From Paenibacillus phytohabitans (GTDB taxonomy: Bacteria; Bacillota; Bacilli; Paenibacillales; Paenibacillaceae): a stretch of 52,412 nucleotides of DNA. This document shows positions 24,817 through 32,944 of this stretch, one piece after another. The DNA is taken from assembly GCF_013141775.1 (NCBI RefSeq), contig NZ_WHOB01000095.1, positions 1 to 52,412 of the forward strand, given 5' to 3'. A model generated the notes under the pieces. It was not told the DNA's origin. It searched no databases and saw only the letters and a program-made list of their open reading frames with translations. The translations under genes and the position numbers were made by a program. Position 1 is the first letter of the stretch, and every line of letters starts with the position of its first letter.

Positions 24817-25767
24817 TTAAGAACGCAGCAAAAGACCTGCCGCACCAATAATACCGGCATCATTGCCAAGCTCCGCAGGCACGATGGTAACACCAGTCTG
24901 CAGAGGTGCAGGTGTTAGCTTGGCGAATACACGGCGGACTTCATCAAACAGGATATCGCCGGCTTTGGATACGCCGCCGCCTACGATAAACACTTCCGGA
25001 TTCAGTACCGCAGCCACCGAAGCCATCGATTTGCCCAGGTAGAATGCTGCGCGGTTCACAATACGCAGAGCGACTTCATCGCCTGCCTTGGCAGCGTCAA
25101 AGACTTCCTTGGCCGCAATCTTCTCCACCGTGGACAGAGTGGTGCGGTCCCCGCGGGCCACTGCATCATTCGCCATGCGGATAATACCAGTCGCAGAGGA
25201 AACGGTTTCCAAACAGCCCATGTTTCCGCAGCCGCACTGGATAGCTTCCAGATCGGGAACTACTGTAATATGGCCAAGCTCTCCGGCCAGTCCGGCAAAG
25301 CCCTGATACACCTTGCCATTGATAATAATTCCGCCGCCTACCCCTGTACCCAGCGTATAGCAGACACAATTCTCAATGCCGCGTCCTGCACCGCTCCAAG
25401 CCTCGCCCAGCGCAGCCACATTGGCGTCATTGTCTATTTTGACAGGCTTGTTCAAACGACCTTCCAGAATGGAACGGATCGGCACATCTCTAAATCCTAT
25501 GTTAGGCGCAAGGATGATGATTCCTTCACGAATATTCGTAAACCCGGCAAGCCCGGCTCCCACACCGGCAAGCTGTTCCCAGGAATACGGAGAGTCCTCC
25601 ACAATCAGGCGCACATACTTCTCGATATTATCGATAACGGCATCGACGCCGTCTGCGGTCCCCGTTGGACCTTCGTAAGTGTGCAGCAGGCTTCCCTCGG
25701 CATTGCAGATTCCAACCTTAATCGTGGTTCCACCTAAATCCACGCCAACGTAGATATTTTCAGACAT
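24817..25767 (-). CDS. glcK: ROK family glucokinase
   Basis: A 316-residue sugar kinase. The phosphate-binding VGVDLGGTTIKVGI is at the N-terminus, catalytic Asp in IDNDANVAALGE, and the adenosine region TLGTGVGGGIIINGK follows. The ROK zinc motif reads CGCGNMGCLE, and HI near residue 160 is the fourth ligand. Start ATG 25767 has AAAGGTGG eight bases upstream. It supplies glucose-6-phosphate to the CggR-controlled glycolytic operon from non-PTS glucose. It lies 46 bases before rapZ and may be co-transcribed with it. Confidence 0.95.
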   Translation of the reverse strand: MSENIYVGVDLGGTTIKVGICNAEGSLLHTYEGPTGTADGVDAVIDNIEKYVRLIVEDSPYSWEQLAGVGAGLAGFTNIREGIIILAPNIGFRDVPIRSILEGRLNKPVKIDNDANVAALGEAWSGAGRGIENCVCYTLGTGVGGGIIINGKVYQGFAGLAGELGHITVVPDLEAIQCGCGNMGCLETVSSATGIIRMANDAVARGDRTTLSTVEKIAAKEVFDAAKAGDEVALRIVNRAAFYLGKSMASVAAVLNPEVFIVGGGVSKAGDILFDEVRRVFAKLTPAPLQTGVTIVPAELGNDAGIIGAAGLLLRS

Positions 25768-25929
25768 GTTACAAGCCACCTTTTTCTATGCTAAAATAGT
25801 TAATCCTACGTACCCACTATAATAGAAGCCTCCCCTGCGGTCAAGGAAAGGCGATACACCCGGGGCAATGTTCTTCAGGAAGCGGTATGGGATATTTTGA
25901 CATGCTCCGTCTGCGGACAACCCGCCTAA

Positions 25930-25965
25930 CAAAAAGACCTTCTCGCCCGGCAGGCAAGAAAGTCT
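25930..25965 (-). terminator. Terminator of the DUF1858-DUF438 pair
   Basis: On the minus strand AGACTTTCTTGCC-TGCC-GGGCGAGAAGGTCT followed by T5. Confidence 0.8.
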
Positions 25966-26006
25966 GAAAGTAATCTTCTATTGCCCTGGTCCCTGTAAAT
26001 CTGCCA

Positions 26007-27266
26007 TTATTCCGACAAAATACGCTTTTGCCCCTCTAAGGCACGGATCGGAGCAATATTCTGTGTGAACTCCAGCGTCCCCATATAGCGCCCGGTCTCA
26101 TCACGTACTGCGAAATAGCGGATATAGATGAATTTATCTTTGATGGCAATCCAGAAATCCTCAGCATCCTTAATGCCTGCCTTGAAATCTGCCAGCAGCT
26201 TCTCCACCACATGCACGCTTTGCGGCGGATGACAGTTCTGCACCGTACGGCCGATAACCGCCTTGGTCCGGGCGAAGATCCGTTCCTTGCCATGCGAGAA
26301 GTAGCGGACCACATCGTTCTCATCGATAAAGGTCAAATCCACCGGCAGATGATTCATCATCGTCTCGAGCTGATGAAGCGACAACAGGCCGGTCTCAAAG
26401 CGGATGAAGCCCTGCGGTGATGCGGCTTCTCCTTCTTCCTGGCTCTGGGCACCTTCCGGTTCAGCGGCACGCTCCGGAATCCATTCCTGCTCCGGCGCGG
26501 TCAGGCAGAAGCCGATCTCGTCACTTTCGCGGGCGATTTTGACCCATTCATCTTCAGTCAGCTTATCGAGCGCCATCGGCAGCAGAATATTCTCTTCTTT
26601 GAAGATCATCTCGTTGACTTCTTTAATGATCTCCTCCAGTGAAGCTGCAATCTGCTCAGACTCCCCGCTATACGCGCTGAGTGCTTTCTTGGCTTCCTTA
26701 ATCATATTGCGGATCCCGTCATCCACGCCCCACATTACCTTGGTTGGACCATAAATGCCGTACTTCTCTAAGTAAGGAAACAGCAGATTCTCCTTGCGGC
26801 TGTAATGCTTGTCGAGGTCGAGCAGTAGGCTCAGATCCTCCAGCAGCTTGAAGATGATCTCTTCGCTGGCGTTCTTCTTGAACTTGTCTGTGTGCAGCTC
26901 CAGCCGGAAGTTAACCAGCCGTTCAATCTCACGGTTCTCCAGCTTGAAGGTATGCACAGGATGCCCCGGCTGCTCTTCAGCCTTCGAGGAGCGGTGAATC
27001 TGCTCAATTGAGCCCTTGAAGATGGCCGTATGCACGGAGCATAGGCGCTGCACTTCCTCTACCGGAATACCCTCTTCGGTCATCAGGGAATGCTCCATGG
27101 CGGAAATTTCCGCTACGGTCACATCGCCTACCGCTTCGGCAAAACGCGCCTTCACTTCCTCTACACTTTTACCCGCGTGCAGCTCCTTGATGATCTCCTT
27201 CAGCATAGCCTGGCGGCGCGTCTGCTCCGGTACATCCACTTCACGGTTATTAATCAGTTCGCTCAT
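26007..27266 (-). CDS. DUF438 protein with hemerythrin-like and PAS domains
   Basis: A 419-residue cytoplasmic sensor-like protein in three parts. Residues about 20-85 are the DUF438 domain (MLKEIIKELHAGKSVEEVKARF, ISAMEHSLMTEEGIP). Residues about 85-240 form a hemerythrin-like four-helix bundle with spaced His and Glu (VHTAIFKG, LDKHYSRKENLLFPYLEKYG, IFKEENILLPMA), suited to a di-iron site. Residues about 290-410 form a PAS domain (MMNHLPVDLTFIDENDVVRYFSH, RTVQNCHPPQSVHVVEK). Relatives occur with anaerobic and nitric-oxide regulons. The Fnr-type site before the upstream gene supports oxygen or NO sensing, which remains inference. Confidence 0.88.
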   Translation of the reverse strand: MSELINNREVDVPEQTRRQAMLKEIIKELHAGKSVEEVKARFAEAVGDVTVAEISAMEHSLMTEEGIPVEEVQRLCSVHTAIFKGSIEQIHRSSKAEEQPGHPVHTFKLENREIERLVNFRLELHTDKFKKNASEEIIFKLLEDLSLLLDLDKHYSRKENLLFPYLEKYGIYGPTKVMWGVDDGIRNMIKEAKKALSAYSGESEQIAASLEEIIKEVNEMIFKEENILLPMALDKLTEDEWVKIARESDEIGFCLTAPEQEWIPERAAEPEGAQSQEEGEAASPQGFIRFETGLLSLHQLETMMNHLPVDLTFIDENDVVRYFSHGKERIFARTKAVIGRTVQNCHPPQSVHVVEKLLADFKAGIKDAEDFWIAIKDKFIYIRYFAVRDETGRYMGTLEFTQNIAPIRALEGQKRILSE

Positions 27267-27280
27267 TATATTCTCTCCTT

Positions 27281-27508
27281 CTATTCAATAATCTCGAAGC
27301 CGTGCTGCTCAAAGGCCAGCCGAACGGTTTCCAGCTCTATTCTCTTTAATTTCATGCCCTTGGATAATGTCATGAACCTGCCTGCCGTCTGCAGCATTCC
27401 AGGCTTCGTTATATCATGGAAACCCAGACTGGCCATAATATCTATGGCTTCCGGGTGCCTGGTTACCAGTTCCAATATAGATTCATTCAGCTTCAATACC
27501 TTACTCAT
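27281..27508 (-). CDS. DUF1858 domain protein
   Basis: A 75-residue protein made of a DUF1858 domain: KLNESILELVTRHPEAIDIMASLGFHDITKPGM-type pattern, then a second half about a threshold segment (GRFMTLSKGMKLKRIELETVRLAFEQHGFE). DUF1858 domains often accompany or are fused to DUF438 and hybrid-cluster proteins of anaerobes. The ATG at 27508 has GAGGTG eight bases upstream. The DUF438 gene starts 14 bases after its stop, so they form one operon. Confidence 0.88.
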   Translation of the reverse strand: MSKVLKLNESILELVTRHPEAIDIMASLGFHDITKPGMLQTAGRFMTLSKGMKLKRIELETVRLAFEQHGFEIIE

Positions 27509-27547
27509 GATCTGCACACCTCACAATTGAGAATCCTTCTCAGCAAC

Positions 27548-27590
27548 AGCTTAGCATAGGGCAAGGGGGCAAATTGTGATTGCAGTCACT
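27548..27590 (-). promoter_or_regulatory. Fnr-type operator and promoter of the DUF1858-DUF438 operon
   Basis: AGTGA-N6-TCACA on the minus strand (27575-27590; TGTGA-N6-TCACT on plus) matches the Crp/Fnr family site and the Bacillus Fnr consensus. Its centre lies 41.5 bases before a start near 27541 if TAAGCT (27548-27553) is the -10, the class II activator position. TATGCT (27553-27558) is an alternative -10. No good -35 is present, which fits an activator-dependent promoter. Confidence 0.7.
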
Positions 27591-27622
27591 AAGTATAAAA
27601 TAACCCCACAACATATTAGCTT

Positions 27623-27880
27623 TTAAGGAAAAAGCTGCCCATACGCCTGTAACAGCATAGGGACAGCTATGTAGGTTAGCTCATACCCGCGATCCAGAAA
27701 CAACTCGGAGGCTTTACCGCTGCCCGCACCAATCTCAAGAATTCTGGACTCCGTAGTCAGAGAGGCTTCTCCTATTATCCGCTCAATAAGCGCGGAGGGA
27801 TAGCTCGGCCGGTACATATCATAGAATGCCGCTGCTTCATTAAACCGTTCACTTTCTTTGAACCAATCCTTAGTCCCCAT
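27623..27880 (-). pseudogene. N-terminal remnant of a SAM-dependent methyltransferase
   Basis: The 85 residues hold only the start of a class I methyltransferase: KESERFNEAAAFYDMYRPSYP and motif I as ILEIGAGSGKASELFLDRGYELT. The protein then ends within motif II in unrelated sequence (YIAVPMLLQAYGQLFP) encoded by a terminator hairpin. Full-length relatives have about 250 residues. A normal ribosome site (AGGGAG) precedes ATG 27880. An internal deletion that joined the 5' end to the native terminator explains the structure. Confidence 0.8.
27627..27668 (-). terminator. Terminator overlapping the methyltransferase remnant
   Basis: A 14-position stem AGCTGTCCCTATGC/GCGTATGGGCAGCT with one mismatch and two wobble pairs, followed by T5. 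Confidence 0.8.
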
Positions 27881-27961
27881 TTCATACACTCCCTTGTATT
27901 GGATAATGTGGTTTACGCTGGTTCATGTGCATAGTTTCACATAACCGAATAAGGGTACGCC

Positions 27962-27996
27962 AAAAAGCCGGCAGTCCCATTTCTGGAGCTGCCGGC
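27962..27996 (-). terminator. Terminator of trxB
   Basis: On the minus strand GCCGGCAG pairs with CTGCCGGC, followed by T5. Confidence 0.85.
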
Positions 27997-28036
27997 CCGT
28001 ACGCAAAAACTTTAGAAGCTTACGGCAAGCGCCGTA

Positions 28037-28990
28037 TTATTTATCGAGCGATTCGCTCCAGTCATGCACCATGGTGCCTTCCAGGAACTTCTCGGCATCC
28101 ATGGCGGCCATACAGCCGGTGCCGGCTGCCGATATCGCTTGACGGTAACGCGTATCCTGCACGTCGCCGCAAGCGAATACGCCGGGAATATTCGTCTCTG
28201 TGGTGCCCGGATTAACCACGATATAACCATTGGCATCCGTGTTAATCTGACCGCCCAAGAAAGCGGTATTAGGTGTATGTCCGATAGCAACAAATACACC
28301 ATCCGCTTCCACCAGCTCGGTAAGACCCGTCTCATTGTTAAGGACGGTGATGCCCTTAACTCCGGTATCGCCGACGGTTACCTCAAGCGGCGTGCGGTTC
28401 AGTGCCCATGACACCTTGCTGTTGTCGCGTGCGCGGTCCTGCATGATCTTCGAAGCACGCAGCTCCGGACGGCGGTGAACTAGCGTTACGCTGGAAGCAA
28501 AGCGGGTCAGGAAGCTGGCTTCCTCCATCGCGGAATCGCCGCCACCGACCACGACAATCTTTTTGTTACGGAAAAAGAATCCGTCACAGGTCGCACAGGT
28601 GCTGACCCCGCGTCCTACATTCTCCTGCTCACCCGGGATACCCAGGTATCTGGCGGAGGCGCCGGTCGAAATAATGACCGTCTCCGCTTCCAGTACACCC
28701 ATTCCGTCTACAGTCACCTTGAACGGACGCTGCGAGAAGTCAACCGACTCCACCCAGCCATTCTTGAATTCAGCGCCGAAGCGTTCGGCCTGCTTACGCA
28801 TGTTGTCCATCAGATCAGGACCCAGAATTCCTTCAGGGAAGCCTGGAAAGTTCTCCACTTCTGTCGTCGTTGTCAGCTGTCCTCCCGGCTGCAAGCCTTC
28901 AATTACGAGCGGGCTCAGGTTCGCGCGCGCCAGATAAATCGCGGCAGTCAGCCCGGCCGGGCCTGTTCCGATTACAATCGTTTTGTACAT
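28037..28990 (-). CDS. trxB: Thioredoxin reductase
   Basis: A 317-residue NADPH-dependent flavoenzyme. The FAD-binding GTGPAGLTAAIYLARA starts at residue 8, the redox-active pair is CATC (Cys132, Cys135), the NADPH-binding GGGDSAMEEASFL follows, and the C-terminal FACGDVQDTRYRQAISAAGTGC is intact. ATG 28990 has GGAGG eight bases upstream and begins the family N-terminus; upstream in-frame ATGs lie inside the preceding gene. It is 53 bases after the TPR gene, as in B. subtilis yvcD-trxB. Confidence 0.97.
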   Translation of the reverse strand: MYKTIVIGTGPAGLTAAIYLARANLSPLVIEGLQPGGQLTTTTEVENFPGFPEGILGPDLMDNMRKQAERFGAEFKNGWVESVDFSQRPFKVTVDGMGVLEAETVIISTGASARYLGIPGEQENVGRGVSTCATCDGFFFRNKKIVVVGGGDSAMEEASFLTRFASSVTLVHRRPELRASKIMQDRARDNSKVSWALNRTPLEVTVGDTGVKGITVLNNETGLTELVEADGVFVAIGHTPNTAFLGGQINTDANGYIVVNPGTTETNIPGVFACGDVQDTRYRQAISAAGTGCMAAMDAEKFLEGTMVHDWSESLDK

Positions 28991-29043
28991 TACATTGGCC
29001 TCCTTACAAGTAGCGTATAGATTCTTATATTTGAAAAAAGGGT

Positions 29044-30789
29044 TCAAATATTGGTGGTGGACGGCGACAAGCCGTCCGTTCCCGGCAGCATGCCCTGGGT
29101 ATCGCATTCACTGTCGATCCGCCGTGCATAACGGCTTACCATGGAGACCGAGACGCCGTAACGCTGTGCCGCCTCGCGGAAGGTGACCGGACGCCCGTGC
29201 AGCCTGGCAGTCAGGTACTCCAGTGCCGCACACCAGCCGCCGTCATTGCGGAATAACGGTACATCCGGATACAGGCTGCCGATGAACTGCTTCCAGATAA
29301 ACTCTGCATCCTTCTTCTGCGCAGCATCATACCTCCGGTCCATCATGGCCACCGTATGATCGATAATCCGCTGCCAGTCTTCCTTCCATTCAGCGGGGCC
29401 CTTGGGGCTGGAAGCCGCTTGCACCTGCTCTTCTTCAGGAGCTGCTGCTTCCAGATTCTCTCCAATCAGCCGCTGCAGGCTGAACAACGCCGCCTCCTGC
29501 AGCCGGTCCTCCTGGAGCGGCTGATGCTCCAGAACTCCGCGCAGTACCTCGGACATCTCCTCATCCTCAATCCAGCGCAGGGCTTCGGTCACCTGGAGCT
29601 TCGTGGAGGAATCGCCGTAGCGCAGCGCCCAGAAGAACGAGGCGCGCAGCAGCGGATTGTTCCGTACTTCTTCGGTGAACTTGCCTGTATTCCCCTTCCA
29701 CTGCTTAAGCTGCTCCTGGAAAGGCAATTGGTAATTATAGCTGACAGCAGGCATAGGTCTGTCTTCTCCCCGGGCTTGCTGGAGCTGGGACAGGAAGAAT
29801 GCCGGCACGGCCGACTCAGGGTCCAGCTTCGCAGCCTGTCTCCAGCAGCGCAGGGCTTCAGTGTAGAGGCCGCTGTTGCTGGCCGCTGCTGCGCAGTAAT
29901 GATACAGGCCGGCGTCTCCCGCGACCTCTTCATCCTTCAGCAGACGCCGGAAGTGGCTGTATGCTGCAGTATGTCTGCCCAGGATGCCCATCGTCGTGGC
30001 CATTTTGAATACATGCTCCTGATGAAAAGGCACAGTGGCTTCAAGCATGCCCAGCAGAGAATCCAGCTGCTCCTTGTCACCTGCATACTGCAGGAAGATC
30101 GCCATATTGCAGAGCGCATGCAGATTGCCGGGGTCCTGCTTCAGCACCTCGTTCAGGCATTCCTTCGCTTTGGCAAACCGGCCCATATAGAAATAAGCGA
30201 GGGCCAGGTTATTATGCGCAGCCAGAAAGTCCGGCGAGGTCGCAATGATCTCTTCCAGCAGCTCTACGGCCTGGGGAAACTTGCCCTCCTCCAGCAGACT
30301 GCGGGCCCGGTCATGCTCGACCACACCCTCACGGCTGCGGATCCGCACAAGCGGAGCAGGACGGTTCAGCTCATATTGCAGCAGCTCCATCAGCTCTTCG
30401 GATTCGGCCATGAACTCGCCGCTGGCATCCTCTTCCAGATACGTGACCAGCGAACGCTCCGCCTCTTCAAAGCTTTCCATATTGGCGTAATTATTAGCCA
30501 TATAGAAATGACATTCGGTCATTGCGGGATCAATCTTCTCCAGTACATGGGTCAGAATCTCATTAGATGCTGTGTAATTACCCATCTCAGATAATATACC
30601 CGCCATGTTGCAATGATTCACCGGATTATCCGGCTCATATTCAACAGCTTTGCGAAAATTCTTTAATGCCTTATCATATTGAAAGCGGTCAAGCGACCGT
30701 ACGGCTCTTTCAAAGAAAAAATTGGCATCCAGAGTGACCGGAATCACATTACCGCTGTCCGTATCATTCTCTGAAGTTTTCTCAATCAT
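29044..30789 (-). CDS. TPR-repeat protein with C-terminal helix-turn-helix
   Basis: A 581-residue cytoplasmic protein corresponding by position to B. subtilis yvcD (before trxB). It contains several TPR units, for example FERAVRSLDRFQYDKALKNF, NMAGILSEMGNYTASNEIL and NNLALAYFYMGRFAKAKECL, in two blocks (about 20-120 and 155-330). The C-terminal 50 residues contain VTFREAAQRYGVSVSMVSRYARRI, a helix-turn-helix of the kind that reads DNA. The function is unknown. GGGAGGTG precedes the ATG. It and trxB form one unit; the 245-bp gap upstream holds no other gene. Confidence 0.88.
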   Translation of the reverse strand: MIEKTSENDTDSGNVIPVTLDANFFFERAVRSLDRFQYDKALKNFRKAVEYEPDNPVNHCNMAGILSEMGNYTASNEILTHVLEKIDPAMTECHFYMANNYANMESFEEAERSLVTYLEEDASGEFMAESEELMELLQYELNRPAPLVRIRSREGVVEHDRARSLLEEGKFPQAVELLEEIIATSPDFLAAHNNLALAYFYMGRFAKAKECLNEVLKQDPGNLHALCNMAIFLQYAGDKEQLDSLLGMLEATVPFHQEHVFKMATTMGILGRHTAAYSHFRRLLKDEEVAGDAGLYHYCAAAASNSGLYTEALRCWRQAAKLDPESAVPAFFLSQLQQARGEDRPMPAVSYNYQLPFQEQLKQWKGNTGKFTEEVRNNPLLRASFFWALRYGDSSTKLQVTEALRWIEDEEMSEVLRGVLEHQPLQEDRLQEAALFSLQRLIGENLEAAAPEEEQVQAASSPKGPAEWKEDWQRIIDHTVAMMDRRYDAAQKKDAEFIWKQFIGSLYPDVPLFRNDGGWCAALEYLTARLHGRPVTFREAAQRYGVSVSMVSRYARRIDSECDTQGMLPGTDGLSPSTTNI

Positions 30790-31014
30790 GGAAGCAAGGC
30801 ACCTCCCTTTGTAAGCTTCCCTAGCCTAACGAAAAATAGGAGAGCGGCATCAAATATATACCCATACTCCCTGTCTTAAGTGTTCTTTTCGTTTCCATTT
30901 ATGGACTTGGCTGTCTTCTTCACACAGTATACCACATGTGGTAGTGAGATTCTCAACCTGGGAGGAGAGTTAAGGGGAGGTAAACGCTTGAAAAGTTGCT
31001 GCTGCAGCATAACT

Positions 31015-31048
31015 GTAAAAAAGAAACGCAGGGACTATATCCCCGCGT
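31015..31048 (-). terminator. Terminator of the his-prs cluster
   Basis: ACGCGGGGA-TATAG-TCCCTGCGT on the minus strand with one G-T pair, then TTCTTTTTT. The stem overlaps the last codons of prs. Confidence 0.75.
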
Positions 31049-31982
31049 CTCTAAATAGCTTGTCTATGGAACCGCCTTCGATGATAATACGTGTGGCTTC
31101 TGCCAGCATAGGTGCAACAGAGAGCACCGAGAATCTGCTGGAATGCTCATCCGGCAGCGCAATAGAATCCGTGACGACAATTTCGTCGATATTGGGATGA
31201 TCCATCCGCTCCAGCGCATCTCCGGAGAACAGCCCGTGCGTAGCACAGACGATGCTGTTCCGGGCCCCGCGCTCCTTCAGCCCTTCTACCACATTGACGA
31301 TCGTGGTCCCCGTATCAATAAGATCCTCAATAATAATCGGCGTTCTTCCCTCAACGTCTCCGATGACATGGGTAATCACCGATTCGTTATGAGCCGGACG
31401 TTTCTTGATCATGATGGCAAACGGAGAGTCCAGCCGGCTGGCTAGCTTCTCAGCCATGGAGGCGCGGCCTGCATCGGGTGATACGACTACCAGATCGGAG
31501 AGGCCTTTGATCTTCAAATAGCCGCTGATCAGATCAAGCGCAGTCAGATGATCCACGGGAATGTTGAAGAATCCCTGAATAGCCGCTGCATGCAGGTCAA
31601 TAGTTATCACGCGGGTAGCTCCTGCAGTGGTCAGCACATCGGCAACCATTTTGGCCGAGATCGGCTCACGCGGCGCAGATTTGCGCTCCTGCCGGGCATA
31701 CCCGTAATAAGGAACAATAATATTCACTGTTCTTGCCGATGCGCGTTTGGCAGCGTCGATCATGACCAGCAATTCTACAAACAGCTCGTTAATCGGATGA
31801 GCCAGGGATTGCACCAAAAATACGTCGCAGTTCCGGATGCTCTCTTCATAATGCACATAAATCTCGCCGCTCTTGAAACGTGTCAGCTTAATCAGGCCCA
31901 GCGGTGCGCCAAGGCGCTCCGCAATATCAGCGGCCAGCTTCGGATTCGACGAACCGGAAAAAATACGTAATTGATGATGCAT
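31035..31982 (-). CDS. prs: Ribose-phosphate pyrophosphokinase, divergent paralogue
   Basis: A 315-residue PRPP synthetase making PRPP from ribose 5-phosphate and ATP. Family features: IFSGSSNPKLAADIAERLG, PYYGYARQERK (usually YARQDRK), TIDLHAAAIQGFF, and the PRPP loop IIIEDLIDTGTT. The flexible ribose loop reads SPDAGRASMAEKLA rather than the usual SPDHGGVTRARKLA. It is therefore likely a second, specialised copy and not the housekeeping enzyme. It is the last gene after the his genes, 126 bases from hisJ, and would supply PRPP to HisG. GGAGGG precedes the ATG. Confidence 0.88.
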   Translation of the reverse strand: MHHQLRIFSGSSNPKLAADIAERLGAPLGLIKLTRFKSGEIYVHYEESIRNCDVFLVQSLAHPINELFVELLVMIDAAKRASARTVNIIVPYYGYARQERKSAPREPISAKMVADVLTTAGATRVITIDLHAAAIQGFFNIPVDHLTALDLISGYLKIKGLSDLVVVSPDAGRASMAEKLASRLDSPFAIMIKKRPAHNESVITHVIGDVEGRTPIIIEDLIDTGTTIVNVVEGLKERGARNSIVCATHGLFSGDALERMDHPNIDEIVVTDSIALPDEHSSRFSVLSVAPMLAEATRIIIEGGSIDKLFRDAGI

Positions 31983-32025
31983 AGTACCCTCCTGGGATTA
32001 TAATTTAAACTTCGAACGCAAGTGG

Positions 32026-32062
32026 AAACGGCTTTGCCGTCCTTGTATGGACGGTACCGTTT
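32026..32062 (-). promoter_or_regulatory. Hairpin in the hisJ-prs gap
   Basis: AAACGG/CCGTTT and CCGTCC/GGACGG nest into one stem-loop on either strand. No T-run follows on the minus strand. A TATAAT lies at 31997-32002 on the minus strand. The hairpin may be a processing or attenuation element before prs. Confidence 0.4.
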
Positions 32063-32108
32063 CAGCGAGAAATAGAAGGATAATATATAGCGCGAAGCCT
32101 ATACATTC

Positions 32109-32930
32109 TTATATTTGGACGGATGTGCGGCGGCGTCCTTCGAACACAGCCAGTTCACGGAAGCCCGTGCGCCACAGCATTTCCCGCGCCTCCTGTAAGC
32201 CGTCTCCCAGCTTCAGAGGGTCATGGGCGTCTGAGCCCACGGTGAGCGGAATACCCAGGGCATACGCCTGCTGAAGCACATGCTCAGCCGGGAACATCTC
32301 GGCGCAAGGCTTAGTGAGTCCCGAAGCATTCAGCTCCATCGCGATTCCGCTGCCGGATATAACCTTGAGCGTCTCCAGCTCCAGTGCTCTGGCCTCGGCT
32401 CTTCCTTCCGGAGTCTGCGGCCCGTAACCGAACCTTTTGATGACATCCATATGTCCTATAATATCATATAATCCCGATAACGCCGACTTCTGCACTGCAT
32501 CATAATATCGGCGGTAGACGCTCATCACGTCCTGGCCTTCCCAGCCATGGGTCTGCCGGTGGTCCGTAATATCCCATTCTCCGAGAAAATGCACCGACCC
32601 GATCAGATAGTCCCACGGATAGGGTGCTAAAAGCTCGCGGATCTGCTCTTCATATCCCTCGATATAATCCGCTTCAAGCCCCACCCGCAGCTCAATCGTT
32701 CCGCGGTAGCGCTCCTTCAGCGTAAGACATTCCTCCACATAACGCGGAAGCTCCGCAAGCGGCATAGCCATCTCGGGATAATAGTGCTCCGGATCTACAT
32801 GGATAAGCGGCAGATGATCGGACAGTCCAAGCTGCTGCAGCCCGAGCGCGATGCCGCGCTGCACATACTCTTCAAGCTTCCCTACGGCATGGCCGCAGCG
32901 CTCATGGTGGGTATGGTAATCAATACGCAT
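32109..32930 (-). CDS. hisJ: Histidinol-phosphatase, PHP type
   Basis: A 273-residue PHP-domain phosphatase that removes phosphate from histidinol phosphate. Metal-binding motifs: DYHTHHERCGHA at the N-terminus, GLSDHLPL, GLEADYIEGYE, IGSVHFLG, IIGHMDVIKRFGY, MELNASG and VGSDAHDP. This is the HisJ/HisK type, unrelated to the HAD-type of proteobacteria. GGAGG precedes the ATG, and the gene begins 14 bases after the hisIE stop. In B. subtilis the enzyme is encoded elsewhere; here it is inside the his cluster. Confidence 0.93.
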   Translation of the reverse strand: MRIDYHTHHERCGHAVGKLEEYVQRGIALGLQQLGLSDHLPLIHVDPEHYYPEMAMPLAELPRYVEECLTLKERYRGTIELRVGLEADYIEGYEEQIRELLAPYPWDYLIGSVHFLGEWDITDHRQTHGWEGQDVMSVYRRYYDAVQKSALSGLYDIIGHMDVIKRFGYGPQTPEGRAEARALELETLKVISGSGIAMELNASGLTKPCAEMFPAEHVLQQAYALGIPLTVGSDAHDPLKLGDGLQEAREMLWRTGFRELAVFEGRRRTSVQI

Positions 32931-32944
32931 GCTGAAACTTCCTC

